Shown here one piece after another: positions 6,422 through 15,055 of a DNA stretch of 24,322 bases. Position numbers and translations under genes: made by a program. The DNA is from Clostridiales bacterium (GTDB lineage Bacteria; Bacillota; Clostridia; WRLR01): NCBI GenBank assembly GCA_031263625.1, contig JAISFK010000180.1, positions 1 to 24,322 of the forward strand, written 5' to 3'. Below the pieces are notes generated by a model. That model made no database searches, was not told the origin of the DNA, and was given only the letters and a program-made list of their open reading frames with translations. Each line of letters starts with the position of its first letter. Position 1 is the first letter of the stretch.

Positions 6422-9175
6422 CTAGCCAACGGCTACGGGCTCGCGCGCGGGCGACGATCCGCCCGCAGCCTGGCCGCCTCCCGCCGAGCCGCCGGCGCTT
6501 TCGCCCGCAGCCTCGCCCGCAGCCTGCGGGCCGACGGCGAAATGCTCGAAAAAGCTCTCCAGCTCGGCCATATTGCCCTCGGACATGTATATCTGCGGGA
6601 TCGCGGCGGTGATCAGGTACTCGGCGGCCCCCGCCGCGCCAATCAGGCCGCTCGCGCCCAAGGCCCCGTGCGCGCCGGAAGCCGCAGCAGTCCCTGCCCC
6701 CGTCCCCGCCGCCGCGCCAGCTCCCGCGCCGCCCGCCTTGCCGGCGAACAGGTACACCTCGCCGTAGAACGGGAAGGCCGAATCGTCGCGCGTCAGCTCG
6801 CACGAAACCCTCAAAAACGCATTTTCGCCGACGGTCACTTCCTCAAGCTCCGAGGCGCCGGACACGTCGTACTCGTCGCTGAACGCGGCCTGCAGCAGAA
6901 ATTCGCTCAGGGCGCCCAAGGCGTCGCCGGAATCCCGCTCACCCGCCCCCGATTCCAAAGCCGCGCCGCGAGACGAGCCTTCCAGCCAGCTCAGCCCATG
7001 CTCGGCCAGATCGCCGTAGAGCGCCGCCAGCAGGCTCATGTCCGGCTCGCACACCTCCAGGCGCGCGTTGTTCTTGCTGTTCTCGAACGCCGCGGACACG
7101 GGCAAGTAGTAGCTCTCCGCCACGGAGCCCCTGGCCTTCGCCCAGTATCCGGGCAGCTCCGACGACCACGAGCCCTTCTCGCCGCCCACGGCCGCAGCCC
7201 CGTCCGTCTTGGACAGCCTCGCCGCGCGCGCCGCCGCCGTCTGCTTCGTGAGGTTCGTGTCGATCGCGCCGCGCCCGTCCGCGCCGATCTCGAACGAGTC
7301 CAAGATCTCGGCGAACGTCTCGCGCTCTTCCTCGTAGCGCTCCTCCGGCGCCCTCAGCGTTATGTCGTACACGAGCTTGCCGGAGCGTATCATGCGCTCC
7401 ATGAACACGTGGATCTCCTCGCCGTCGCTTATCTTGTACACGAGGTCGAGCGCGCGGTCGCCCTTGAACTCGAACGTCCTGCCGCTGACGAGCTGGTACA
7501 GCTCCTCGTTGTAGTTGGCGGCCTCGATGCTGCGGAAGCGCCGGAAGTAGTCGTCGATCTCCGCGATGTCGTTCGGCTTGTAGATCGTCACCGCGACGTT
7601 CTCCCTGTCGTCCTCGCCGAGCAGCGCGAATATGTCGTCGTTCACGGTGCCGTACATCTCGTACCAGGTCGGCAGGATGGATATGGACCACGCCATCACG
7701 CGCTTGCCGCTCTCCGGAATGTCGATGTAGTTCTCGAACGCGAGCTTGCCGTCAGCCACCTTCGAGATGTCCATGACGGACGCGCCGCCCTGAAACCGCA
7801 GCCTGAACGTGGCGATCAGCGCGGAATACGGGTCGTCGCCCGTGAACATGGAGACGTCCGGATCGGACGCGCCGGCCGCGTCCTGCGGGTACGCCATGAC
7901 CGCGACGCTGTAGAGCTTCCCGTCGCGGATGTACAGGCGCTTGATGCCCGCCGCGTAGTAGTCGGACAGCGTGGCCTCCAGATACCTGCCGGACTCGCCC
8001 GCGCCGCCGCTCTTGATGGATGCGTCCTCCACGTCCATGTCGTCCGATATCTCGTCGCGGTTGTCCATGAAATATTCGAGCCTGCGGCCCTCGCTCGGCG
8101 CGACGGACACCTCGACGAGCGCGCCGATGATGTCGCTGTACACGCGAACCTCGCTGCCGCTGAACGACGACGACACGAGCAGGGACTTTTTCGGCACGTC
8201 CATCATCCAGCCCAGATAGCTGTTGCCAATGCTGGCCTCCTTGATCTCGCCCAGCAGCTCGGACAGATCCTTCACGCTGCCGTCGTCCGCGAGGTACACG
8301 AGCACGCTGCCCGTGGCCGCGTCGAGCGACGTGACGGTTCCCAGGCAGGCGTCGAGCACGGAGGCCGGTATGTACGCGCTCCCGCCTATCAGCCGCAGGG
8401 CGCTGCCCGCCGTCTCGATCTCGCCGCCGTTCAGCGTGAACCGGCTCTCGCCAAAGGCGACGCGGAAGCGGCGATCCATGAACGCGCCCTCCACGGCCGC
8501 GCCGGCGGATCCGTCCTCCGGCGCGGAGCGGTATATCAGCCACGCGCCGAAAGCCTCCGCGACCGGGCGGAACGGCAGGTGCAGGGCGCCGTCCAGCAGC
8601 GCGGGCGGCAGGCTGTCGTTCTGCCCGCCCTCATACGCGAAGCCGCGCCTGTCCAGCTGCATCGATATCGAGACGCCAGCGGAGCCCGCGCTCGCGGCGA
8701 CGGAGCTGGCGCCCGCGCCCGCAACCGCGGCGTAATCGGCGACGGCAACGCCCGCGCCCCCCGCCGCAGCGTAACCGGTGCCGGCGGCAACATCTAGGCC
8801 CGCGCCACCCGCCGCAGAACCGGCGTTAGCCGCGCCGGCAGAGCCCGCGCCCGCAGTTGCGGCGTAACCGGCGTTCGCGGCGGCAACATCTGCGCCCGCG
8901 CCCCCCGCCGCAGCGTGCGCCGCAGGAGCGGAGAGCGCCGGCGACAGCAGGATCGCGGCGACGCAAAGGCAGGCGAGCGCCGCGCGAAGCGGAGCTGATC
9001 CGCCCGCCCGCAGCGCCGTCCGGCCGCCCGCGGCGCCATCCGGCCGGCGCGCCGCGCGCCCGCCCGCAGCCCCATGCGAGCGCCCGCGGCGCGAGCCGCC
9101 GGCAACACTCGCGCCGCCCGCGCCACCCGCGCCGGTGATATGCATCGCAAACGCCTGACTTATTTTTATGCTCAC
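6422..9175 (-). CDS. Large exported protein with copper-amine-oxidase-N-like (stalk) domain
   Basis: About 917 residues from the proposed GTG at 9175 (AGGGG 8 bases upstream); ATG 9145 is an alternative, and the open frame reaches 9319. A basic N-region precedes a hydrophobic segment (ALACLCVAAILLSPALS) with a likely signal-peptidase site at AHA-A. Next come about 75 residues of Ala/Gly repeats, then a region resembling the copper amine oxidase N-terminal beta domain seen in many exported Bacillota proteins (LHLPFRPVAEAFGAWL, GSAYIPASVLDA). About 600 further residues, including WSISILPTWYEMYG and a Tyr/Glu-rich stretch, match no family I can name. No sortase motif, S-layer repeat or catalytic motif was seen. 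Its htrA neighbour upstream also carries a signal peptide, which suggests a shared envelope role, but function is unknown. Confidence 0.75.
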   Translation of the reverse strand: MSIKISQAFAMHITGAGGAGGASVAGGSRRGRSHGAAGGRAARRPDGAAGGRTALRAGGSAPLRAALACLCVAAILLSPALSAPAAHAAAGGAGADVAAANAGYAATAGAGSAGAANAGSAAGGAGLDVAAGTGYAAAGGAGVAVADYAAVAGAGASSVAASAGSAGVSISMQLDRRGFAYEGGQNDSLPPALLDGALHLPFRPVAEAFGAWLIYRSAPEDGSAGAAVEGAFMDRRFRVAFGESRFTLNGGEIETAGSALRLIGGSAYIPASVLDACLGTVTSLDAATGSVLVYLADDGSVKDLSELLGEIKEASIGNSYLGWMMDVPKKSLLVSSSFSGSEVRVYSDIIGALVEVSVAPSEGRRLEYFMDNRDEISDDMDVEDASIKSGGAGESGRYLEATLSDYYAAGIKRLYIRDGKLYSVAVMAYPQDAAGASDPDVSMFTGDDPYSALIATFRLRFQGGASVMDISKVADGKLAFENYIDIPESGKRVMAWSISILPTWYEMYGTVNDDIFALLGEDDRENVAVTIYKPNDIAEIDDYFRRFRSIEAANYNEELYQLVSGRTFEFKGDRALDLVYKISDGEEIHVFMERMIRSGKLVYDITLRAPEERYEEERETFAEILDSFEIGADGRGAIDTNLTKQTAAARAARLSKTDGAAAVGGEKGSWSSELPGYWAKARGSVAESYYLPVSAAFENSKNNARLEVCEPDMSLLAALYGDLAEHGLSWLEGSSRGAALESGAGERDSGDALGALSEFLLQAAFSDEYDVSGASELEEVTVGENAFLRVSCELTRDDSAFPFYGEVYLFAGKAGGAGAGAAAGTGAGTAAASGAHGALGASGLIGAAGAAEYLITAAIPQIYMSEGNMAELESFFEHFAVGPQAAGEAAGESAGGSAGGGQAAGGSSPAREPVAVG
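8690..8935. repeat. Degenerate Ala/Gly-coding repeats after the signal peptide
   Basis: Within the exported protein, blocks of 13-17 residues beginning AAGGAG (AAGGAGADVAAANAGYA, AAGGAGLDVAAGTGYA, AAGGAGVAVADYA) alternate with ATAGAGSAGAANAGS-like blocks. The matching DNA units are about 40-50 bases and degenerate. This is probably a flexible spacer between the membrane and the first folded domain. Confidence 0.6.
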
Positions 9176-9292
9176 AGTCAAAACCCCTATCTTCTTTCGC
9201 GGCCCGGCCGCGCCCGCGACGGGGCATGCCGCCCCCGCGCCCCGCGCCGCCGATCCCGCAAGTGATTTGCTCCCCAATGGGCCGCCCAAACC

Positions 9293-9395
9293 CGCCAAAA
9301 GCCCGCCCAAGGCCGCCAAAAGCCCGATCGAACCTGAGCGAACCCGTTCAAGCCTGACCGAACCCGAGCGAAGTCTGATCGAACCCGCTCGATCC
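9293..9395. repeat. Short repeats in the gap between htrA and the exported-protein gene
   Basis: A 13-base sequence CGCCAAAAGCCCG occurs at 9293-9305 and 9314-9326 (period 21). Units starting CGAACC(C/T)GAGCGAA then begin at 9329 and 9359, with a partial unit at 9380. The 243-base gap holds no other gene and no convincing promoter or terminator. Confidence 0.55.
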
Positions 9396-9418
9396 CAGCC
9401 AGCCAGCCGGGCCCGGCC

Positions 9419-10438
9419 CTACTCGCGCTCCCCGAACGTCACGCTCACGGCGCGCCGCGCGCCGCCGCGCTCAAGCACCAGCTCGGCCGTGTCGCCGGGC
9501 GCGTACTTTTTCAGCTCCTCGGCATACGCCGAAGCCGTGCTCAGCCCGACGCCGTTGAGCGAGATCAGCGTGTCCGCGTCCGTAATGCCCGCCAGGTCGG
9601 CCACGCCGCCCTTCTCTATGTCGGCGAAAAACAGGCCGCTGTCCGTCGGCAGCCCAAAGTCGGCCACCAGCCCCTGCACGAGCCGCGCCCCCAAATCCGG
9701 GCGCCTCACCTTGCCGTAGGCTTCAAGCTGGGGTATTATGTACTGGATCGTCTCGGACGTTATGCAAAACGTCAGGCCCTGAAACATCGAGTACCCGCCC
9801 GCTATGATGCCCAGCACGCCGCCGTCCATGTTCATGAGCGGCCCGCCGCTGTTGCCGGGGTTCGCGGCCGCGTCCGTCTGGAGGAACTGGTATTCCGTGA
9901 AGCCGGTGTTGCCCCTGTTTATGCCGCTCACAATGCCGAGCGCGACCGTGTTCTGCAGCCCGAACTCGACGGGCGTGCCTATCGTTATGACCGACTCGCC
10001 CGTCCTGACCTCCGAGCTGTCGGCAAACTCGACGGGCTTCAGCATCCCCTTGCTGATCTTGATCAGCGCGAGGTCGGAGGACTCGTCCGCCGCGACCAGC
10101 TCGGCCTCGTAGACCCTCTTGTCGGACAGCACGGCGAAGATCCGCTCGCACTCCTCCGTGACGTGGTTATTCGTGATTATGAAGCCGTTGCTCTTGTAAA
10201 CTATCCCCGACGCCACGACTATGTTGTCGGCCGCCTCGCTGTACTCCTTGCTGGCCACGCCGATCTTGCCGATAATGCCGACCACCGACGGCTCAACCTG
10301 GCTCACGATGTCCGTCAGGCTCCGGCCCCCCGCCAACAGCCCCGCCGCCGCGCTCGTCCTGGCCGCCGCCTGCGGCGAGCACGCCAGCGCGACGGCTGCC
10401 GCCAGCGCGGCCGCTATATGCCTGGCTGTCTTGTTCAA
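9419..10438 (-). CDS. HtrA-like trypsin-fold serine protease with C-terminal PDZ domain
   Basis: 339 residues. An N-terminal hydrophobic stretch (residues about 8-26) looks like a signal peptide ending near QAAA. The protease domain has the catalytic triad H92 in ITNNHV, D122 in SSDLALIK and S197 in NPGNSGGPL. Residues about 240-335 form a single PDZ domain (GLFFADIEKGGVADLAG, ADTLISLNGVGLS). DegP/HtrA proteins act outside the membrane on misfolded or regulatory proteins. At 339 residues with one PDZ it resembles compact HtrA forms. The start is TTG at 10438 with GGAAGGAG 9 bases upstream; no in-frame ATG competes. Downstream, after 243 bases, lies the large exported protein, a possible client. 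Confidence 0.9.
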   Translation of the reverse strand: MNKTARHIAAALAAAVALACSPQAAARTSAAAGLLAGGRSLTDIVSQVEPSVVGIIGKIGVASKEYSEAADNIVVASGIVYKSNGFIITNNHVTEECERIFAVLSDKRVYEAELVAADESSDLALIKISKGMLKPVEFADSSEVRTGESVITIGTPVEFGLQNTVALGIVSGINRGNTGFTEYQFLQTDAAANPGNSGGPLMNMDGGVLGIIAGGYSMFQGLTFCITSETIQYIIPQLEAYGKVRRPDLGARLVQGLVADFGLPTDSGLFFADIEKGGVADLAGITDADTLISLNGVGLSTASAYAEELKKYAPGDTAELVLERGGARRAVSVTFGERE

Positions 10439-10590
10439 AAACGCACGCTCCTTCCAAAAATCCAGTTTGTTTCAATTCCGATAGTGCAACCAAAGCGGAC
10501 TATATCCGCAACCCAAGTCGGAACGGGAAAGCGCGGTTACCCCGTTCCTCACGGTCGCGATGCGCCCGCGCCGCGCTCATCCGCGCGGCG

Positions 10591-10655
10591 TTAGTGACTT
10601 GCAGGCGCTGACTATTATGGCTATTTATTGCGGCTATGCGCCTGCAAGTCACTAA
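10591..10655. repeat. Perfect 18-bp inverted repeat with 29-base loop
   Basis: Arm TTAGTGACTTGCAGGCGC at 10591-10608 is exactly complementary to 10638-10655. The 29-base loop is AT-rich. There is no adjacent T-run, so a terminator is unlikely. It could be a regulator-binding cruciform, an mRNA hairpin in the htrA leader, or the footprint of a small mobile element. Confidence 0.85.
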
Positions 10656-10671
10656 TACAGCTAGTGCAACT

Positions 10672-10716
10672 GGTACAGCTAAGCTTGGTGCAACTAAGCT
10701 TGGTGCAGCTAGTGTA
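10672..10716. repeat. 15-bp tandem repeat resembling the glyA gene end
   Basis: Three 15-base units starting at 10672, 10687 and 10702, the first two sharing the AAGCTT core. Similar words (AAGCTTGG and CTAGTACAGC) flank the glyA stop at 10833-10860, so the array may derive from that gene end. Confidence 0.6.
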
Positions 10717-10727
10717 GCTGGCACAGC

Positions 10728-10832
10728 TATACTGACGAGCATTTGAAATTACCATTAACGCGAGTCAGTAATACTCGTTTCCTCTGTCCGACCGCAAATT
10801 GCGGCCGGAATTTCCAATCGAACACGAGTATA
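10728..10832. repeat. Dispersed ~105-bp palindromic repeat, copy A
   Basis: Begins TATACTGACGAGCATTTG and ends CACGAGTATA. TACTGAC near the start pairs with GTCAGTA in the middle; ATACTCGT pairs with ACGAGTAT at the end, enclosing an inner hairpin TCCGACCGCAA/TTGCGGCCGGA. Compared with copy B at 14826 it shows only about five substitutions and one indel. The ends TATACT and AGTATA are mutual reverse complements. It lies just downstream of glyA. Confidence 0.9.
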
Positions 10833-10850
10833 AGCTTGGTTACAGCCCAG

Positions 10851-12092
<1,242 letters not shown>

Positions 12093-12180
12093 TTTTGTGA
12101 TCATTCCCTTTCCGGTTGCAGTTTTGGGGCGCGCCTCGCCGGCGCGCTGCCCGCTGCCGGCGCGTTTTGCCGGCACGTCA

Positions 12181-12210
12181 ATTCTATCGGCTCGCGCTAT
12201 GTTATGTCAA
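12181..12210 (-). promoter_or_regulatory. Sigma-A promoter of glyA
   Basis: On the minus strand a perfect -35 TTGACA (12210-12205) and a -10 TAGAAT (12186-12181) are separated by 18 bases. Transcription would start near 12174, leaving a leader of about 70-80 bases. The leader is GC-rich, with GCCGGCGCG repeats that could pair. It is too short and lacks the motifs for a tandem glycine riboswitch. Confidence 0.7.
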
Positions 12211-12212
12211 GC

Positions 12213-12266
12213 CATATTTGCGAGCGCGCGCGAGCGGGTCATATTTGCGAGCGCGCGCGAGCGGGC
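12213..12266. repeat. Two tandem 27-bp repeats immediately upstream of the glyA promoter
   Basis: Units 12213-12239 and 12240-12266 are identical except for the last base. Each begins CATATTTGCGAGCG and contains GCGAGCG twice. They end three bases from the -35 on its upstream side, a position suited to an activator or UP-like element. Beyond them, 12266-12345 holds degenerate CCGTTCGGCCAGCC repeats. Confidence 0.8.
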
Positions 12267-12369
12267 CGTTCGGCCAGCCGCCAGCCGCTCCACCAGCCCG
12301 CCACTCCGCTGGCCAGCCGTTCGGCCAGCCTGCCACTCCTCTGCCCCGCCGCCCAGCCGGCCCGCGCGG

Positions 12370-13392
12370 CTAGTCCAGCCCGCGCAGTTTGCGCGTCGCC
12401 CTGTACAGCTCGTCCGGGCCGGGCGGCTCCAACGGCTCCAGCGCCTCCCGCCCGGCGCCGCCGGCCCCCGGCGCGACGAAGCGCTCCGCCGGATCCGCGA
12501 GCACGTCGGCTATCGCGGCGGCGGCCACGCCGGACGCCTCCAGCGCGGCGATCATCTCGCCCGGCCTGTCCGTCGCGATCAGCATGCTACCGCTCGAAAC
12601 GAGCCGGTACGGGTCGATGCCGAAATGCCGGCACACGTCCCTCGTCACTCCCAGGACGGGGATCCTGTCCCTGTGTACCCGCGCGCCCTTGCCGGACGCC
12701 TCCGCGAGCTCCCACACGGCGCCGTACACGCCGCCCTCCGTGACGTCGTGCATGGCGTGCGCGGACAGCCCCCCCGCGAGGACGCCCTCCGCGATCACGC
12801 TCAGCTCGCGCTTGAGCCGCACGGCCTCCTCGACGAAGGCGGCCCCGAACCTGGCCTCCAGCTCGCCGCGCCCCTCGGCCGCCAGAATGGCCGTGCCCTC
12901 AAGCCCGGCCTGCTTCGTCATGACGATGGTGTCGCCGGCCCGCGCGCCCTTCGACGTGACGTAGCCGCCGGGCCGCGCGATGCCGATCGACGTCAGCGAC
13001 ACGACGATCCTGCTCACCGCGTCCGTGACCTCCGTGTGCCCGCCGATCACGCTGACGCCTATCGAGTCGGCCGTGCCGACGATGTCGTCCATGACGGCCT
13101 CCAGCTCGGCCTCCGACGCGCCGGGCGGCAGCAGCACCGTGGACATGAGCGCCACGGGCCGGACGCCGCAGGTCGCTATGTCGTTGCACGCGACATGCAC
13201 GGCTATCTTCCCGATGTCCTCGGCGGCGCCCGTAATGGGGTCGCTCGAAACTATGCAGTGGTTGTCCCCCAGGTCCAGCACGCCGCAGTCCTCGCCAATC
13301 CCGGACGAGGACAGCACGCGGCTGTCGCGGCTCCTGATCTTGCCAAGGACGATCCTGTCCAGTATGTGGTTGGGCACTTTGCCTATTTGCAT
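12370..13392 (-). CDS. AIR-synthase-related protein (HypE/SelD/ThiL superfamily), function unassigned
   Basis: 340 residues with the two-domain PurM/AIR-synthase fold. The N-terminal ATP-binding half shows GIGEDCGVLDLGD, SSDPITGAAEDIG, CNDIATCGVRPVAL and VIGGHTEVTDAVSRI; the C-terminal half shows AMHDVTEGGVYGAVWELAEASG. These motifs are closest to HypE-like proteins, but the C-terminal PRIC cysteine that carries the cyanide precursor in HypE is absent (it ends RKLRGLD). The N-terminal Cys/Sec-containing loop of SelD is absent too. It is therefore neither a standard hydrogenase maturase nor a selenophosphate synthetase. Its ATG overlaps the thiI stop by one base (TAATG) with AGGAG 8 bases upstream, so it is translationally coupled to thiI. 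Similar unassigned homologues are common in Clostridia. Confidence 0.8.
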   Translation of the reverse strand: MQIGKVPNHILDRIVLGKIRSRDSRVLSSSGIGEDCGVLDLGDNHCIVSSDPITGAAEDIGKIAVHVACNDIATCGVRPVALMSTVLLPPGASEAELEAVMDDIVGTADSIGVSVIGGHTEVTDAVSRIVVSLTSIGIARPGGYVTSKGARAGDTIVMTKQAGLEGTAILAAEGRGELEARFGAAFVEEAVRLKRELSVIAEGVLAGGLSAHAMHDVTEGGVYGAVWELAEASGKGARVHRDRIPVLGVTRDVCRHFGIDPYRLVSSGSMLIATDRPGEMIAALEASGVAAAAIADVLADPAERFVAPGAGGAGREALEPLEPPGPDELYRATRKLRGLD

Positions 13393-14780
13393 TACAATAA
13401 CTCCTGGCGCGCTTCAATGAGCTCGGCGCCGGCCACGGCGGCGTCTATGAGCGCGGCGCCGCCCGGCACGCGGCGCTCCTCGCGCTCCGCGTCCGCGAGG
13501 CGCGGCTTCGTCTTGGGATGCTTGGGCGTGAACACCGTGCAGCAGTCCTCGTATGGCAGTATCGACGTCTCAAACGTGCCGATCCTGCGCGCGTACTCGA
13601 TGATCTCGTTTTTGTCCATGCCGATCAGCGGCCGGAAAACCGGCAGCTCGGCCGCCTTGTCCGTCACGGTCAGCCCCATGATCGTCTGGCTGGCCACCTG
13701 CCCGACGGACTCGCCGGTCACGAGCGCCTGCGCGCCGCGCGAGGCAGCCAGCCTGTCGGCTATTACCATCATGAACCTTCTCATGATAATTGTCAAATAC
13801 TCCTCGCGGCAGCTGTCCCGAATGGCCAGCTGGATGTCCGTGAACGGCACGACGTGCAGCTTCAGGCTGCAGAAATAGCCCGCGAGGATCTCCGCCAGCC
13901 TCACGACTTTCTGCTTCGCGCGCTCGTCCGTGTACGGGTAGCTGTAAAAATGCACGGCCTCCAGCTCGACGCCGCGCTTTGCCATCATGAAGCCCGCCAC
14001 GGGGCTGTCTATGCCGCCGGAGAGCAGCAGCATCGCCTTGCCGTTCGATCCGACGGGCAGCCCCCCGAAGCCCATGATCTTGCCCGTGTACACGTATGCC
14101 CGCTCCCTGACCTCTATGTACAGTATGGCGTCGGGATTCGCGACATCGACCTCCAGGCCGGCGACATGCCCCAGCAGGTACTCGCCCACGTCCCTCGATA
14201 TCTCCGGCGACGTCATGGGATAGCGCTTGTCGCCGCGCTTTGTCTCGACCTTGAAGCGCAATGCGCCGCCCGCGCCCGCGCCGGGGCAGAGCGCCCGCAT
14301 GGCCTCGGCGGCGCACTCCCGCATGGCCTGCTGCTCCGGCGCCGTCCTGCGGGCCACGCTCACGGACACGACGCCAAACACGCCGCATATCCGCTTAGCG
14401 GCGCCCGCGAAGTCGTAGCCGCCGCCCCCAACAGGCGCAATGCCCGCCGCCGGCACATCGCCCCCCGCAGGCGCGCAAGCCCGCTCCGGGGCCTCAAGTC
14501 CCGAAGCCTCTCGCTCTGCGATCTCAAGTTCCGAAGCCTCTCGCTCCGCGCCCACCAGTTCCGCGCTCTCCCGCTCCTGCCCCCCCGCCCGCGTGTGGCT
14601 TTGCGGCGGCGCGATCGGCTCGACGAATATCCTGCCCTGCGCTATCGTCGCCGTGACGGGGCCGAAGCCCCGAATGGCCCGCTTTATGTTCTGCGCCAGC
14701 CGCTCCTCGAACGAGCGCCTGTTCAGCCCCTTGAGCATGACCTCGCCGTATCTGACGAGTATTACCGTGCTTTCGCTCAC
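13392..14780 (-). CDS. thiI: tRNA 4-thiouridine synthase ThiI, without rhodanese domain
   Basis: ThiI adenylates U8 of tRNA and transfers sulfur to make 4-thiouridine; in some bacteria it also supplies sulfur for thiamine. The ferredoxin-like N-terminus (STVILVRYGEVMLKGLNRRSF), THUMP domain (about residues 120-235) and PP-loop ATPase motif LLLSGGIDSPVAGFMMAKRG are visible, ending with LPYEDCCTVFTPKHP. The E. coli-type C-terminal rhodanese domain is missing, as in Bacillota, where a NifZ desulfurase donates sulfur directly. The start is GTG 14780-14778 with GGAGG 10 bases upstream; the frame is open to an ATG at 14840 supplied by the neighbouring repeat. An insert of about 60 residues (58-118) carries EREASE repeats inside the NFLD-THUMP region. 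Confidence 0.94.
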   Translation of the reverse strand: MSESTVILVRYGEVMLKGLNRRSFEERLAQNIKRAIRGFGPVTATIAQGRIFVEPIAPPQSHTRAGGQERESAELVGAEREASELEIAEREASGLEAPERACAPAGGDVPAAGIAPVGGGGYDFAGAAKRICGVFGVVSVSVARRTAPEQQAMRECAAEAMRALCPGAGAGGALRFKVETKRGDKRYPMTSPEISRDVGEYLLGHVAGLEVDVANPDAILYIEVRERAYVYTGKIMGFGGLPVGSNGKAMLLLSGGIDSPVAGFMMAKRGVELEAVHFYSYPYTDERAKQKVVRLAEILAGYFCSLKLHVVPFTDIQLAIRDSCREEYLTIIMRRFMMVIADRLAASRGAQALVTGESVGQVASQTIMGLTVTDKAAELPVFRPLIGMDKNEIIEYARRIGTFETSILPYEDCCTVFTPKHPKTKPRLADAEREERRVPGGAALIDAAVAGAELIEARQELL

Positions 14781-14825
14781 TCGGCGCAAACCTCCGATAC
14801 TAAATACTGCGAGCTTATCCCTAAA

Positions 14826-14929
14826 TATACTGACGAGCATTTGAATTTACCATAAACGCGAGTCAGTAATACTCGTTTCATCTGTCCGACCGCAAATTGC
14901 GGTCGGAATCCCAATCGAACACGAGTATA
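14826..14929. repeat. Dispersed ~105-bp palindromic repeat, copy B
   Basis: Full-length copy, 104 bases, same orientation as copy A, with the same two-hairpin layout and a perfect inner palindrome TCCGACCGCAA/TTGCGGTCGGA. It lies between the foreign-looking AlbA_2 gene and thiI. Bases 14930-15055, between it and the AlbA_2 stop, are AT-rich and hold no gene or clear terminator. Its minus-strand end reads ATGCTCGTCAGTATA about 50 bases upstream of the thiI GTG. Confidence 0.9.
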
Positions 14930-15055
14930 ATTCCATCGGCGCACTTTATTGCGGGATAAACTCTGCGTGAAGCATATCACATATCGGGAAACATTTACAG
15001 ATAATTTTATCCGATTTCCGCGCCCATTTTTGACTCTTTTCGGCTTCCGTGATGT

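Larger units (their letters stand above)
10439..10850. other. 412-bp repeat-filled intergenic region between glyA and htrA
   Basis: No gene is supported here. From the glyA side it contains a full ~105-bp dispersed repeat, 15-bp tandem units, a perfect 18-bp inverted repeat, and a smaller hairpin (8-bp arms at 10520-10527 and 10541-10548). The segment is less GC-rich than its neighbours. No T-tract follows any hairpin on either strand, so none reads as an intrinsic terminator. An htrA promoter probably lies near 10460-10520 but no good -35/-10 pair stands out. An 80-codon frame at 10500-10742 looks spurious. Confidence 0.7.

Noticed and set aside
6268..6429. TTG 6429 as the rarA start, overlapping the exported-protein gene
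   Set aside because: No ribosome binding site precedes it and the extra 54 residues are repeat-coded; ATG 6267 has a well-spaced GGAGG.
2025..6612. Long open frames on the plus strand (for example 2025-3608, 3472-4755, 4762-6612, 6161-8797)
   Set aside because: They are antisense to clearly conserved genes, have Arg/Pro/Ala-biased composition with no recognisable motifs, and stay open only because the sequence is GC-rich.
10591..10655. Intrinsic terminator for glyA
   Set aside because: The stem is strong but the loop is 29 bases and no T-tract follows on either strand.
10500..10742. 80-codon minus-strand frame beginning MLVSIAVPA
   Set aside because: It starts in the dispersed repeat, runs through tandem repeats and the inverted repeat, and shows no family motif or good ribosome binding site.
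12105..12174. Glycine riboswitch in the glyA leader
   Set aside because: The leader is only about 70-80 bases and lacks the conserved tandem aptamer core; the visible pairing is generic GC-rich complementarity.
12213..12266. Possible CRISPR array
   Set aside because: Only two contiguous 27-bp units with no spacers and no cas genes; this is a simple tandem repeat.
12370..13392. Annotation as selenophosphate synthetase SelD
   Set aside because: The N-terminal catalytic Cys/Sec loop and following lysine region of SelD are missing; motifs fit the HypE-like branch of the superfamily better.
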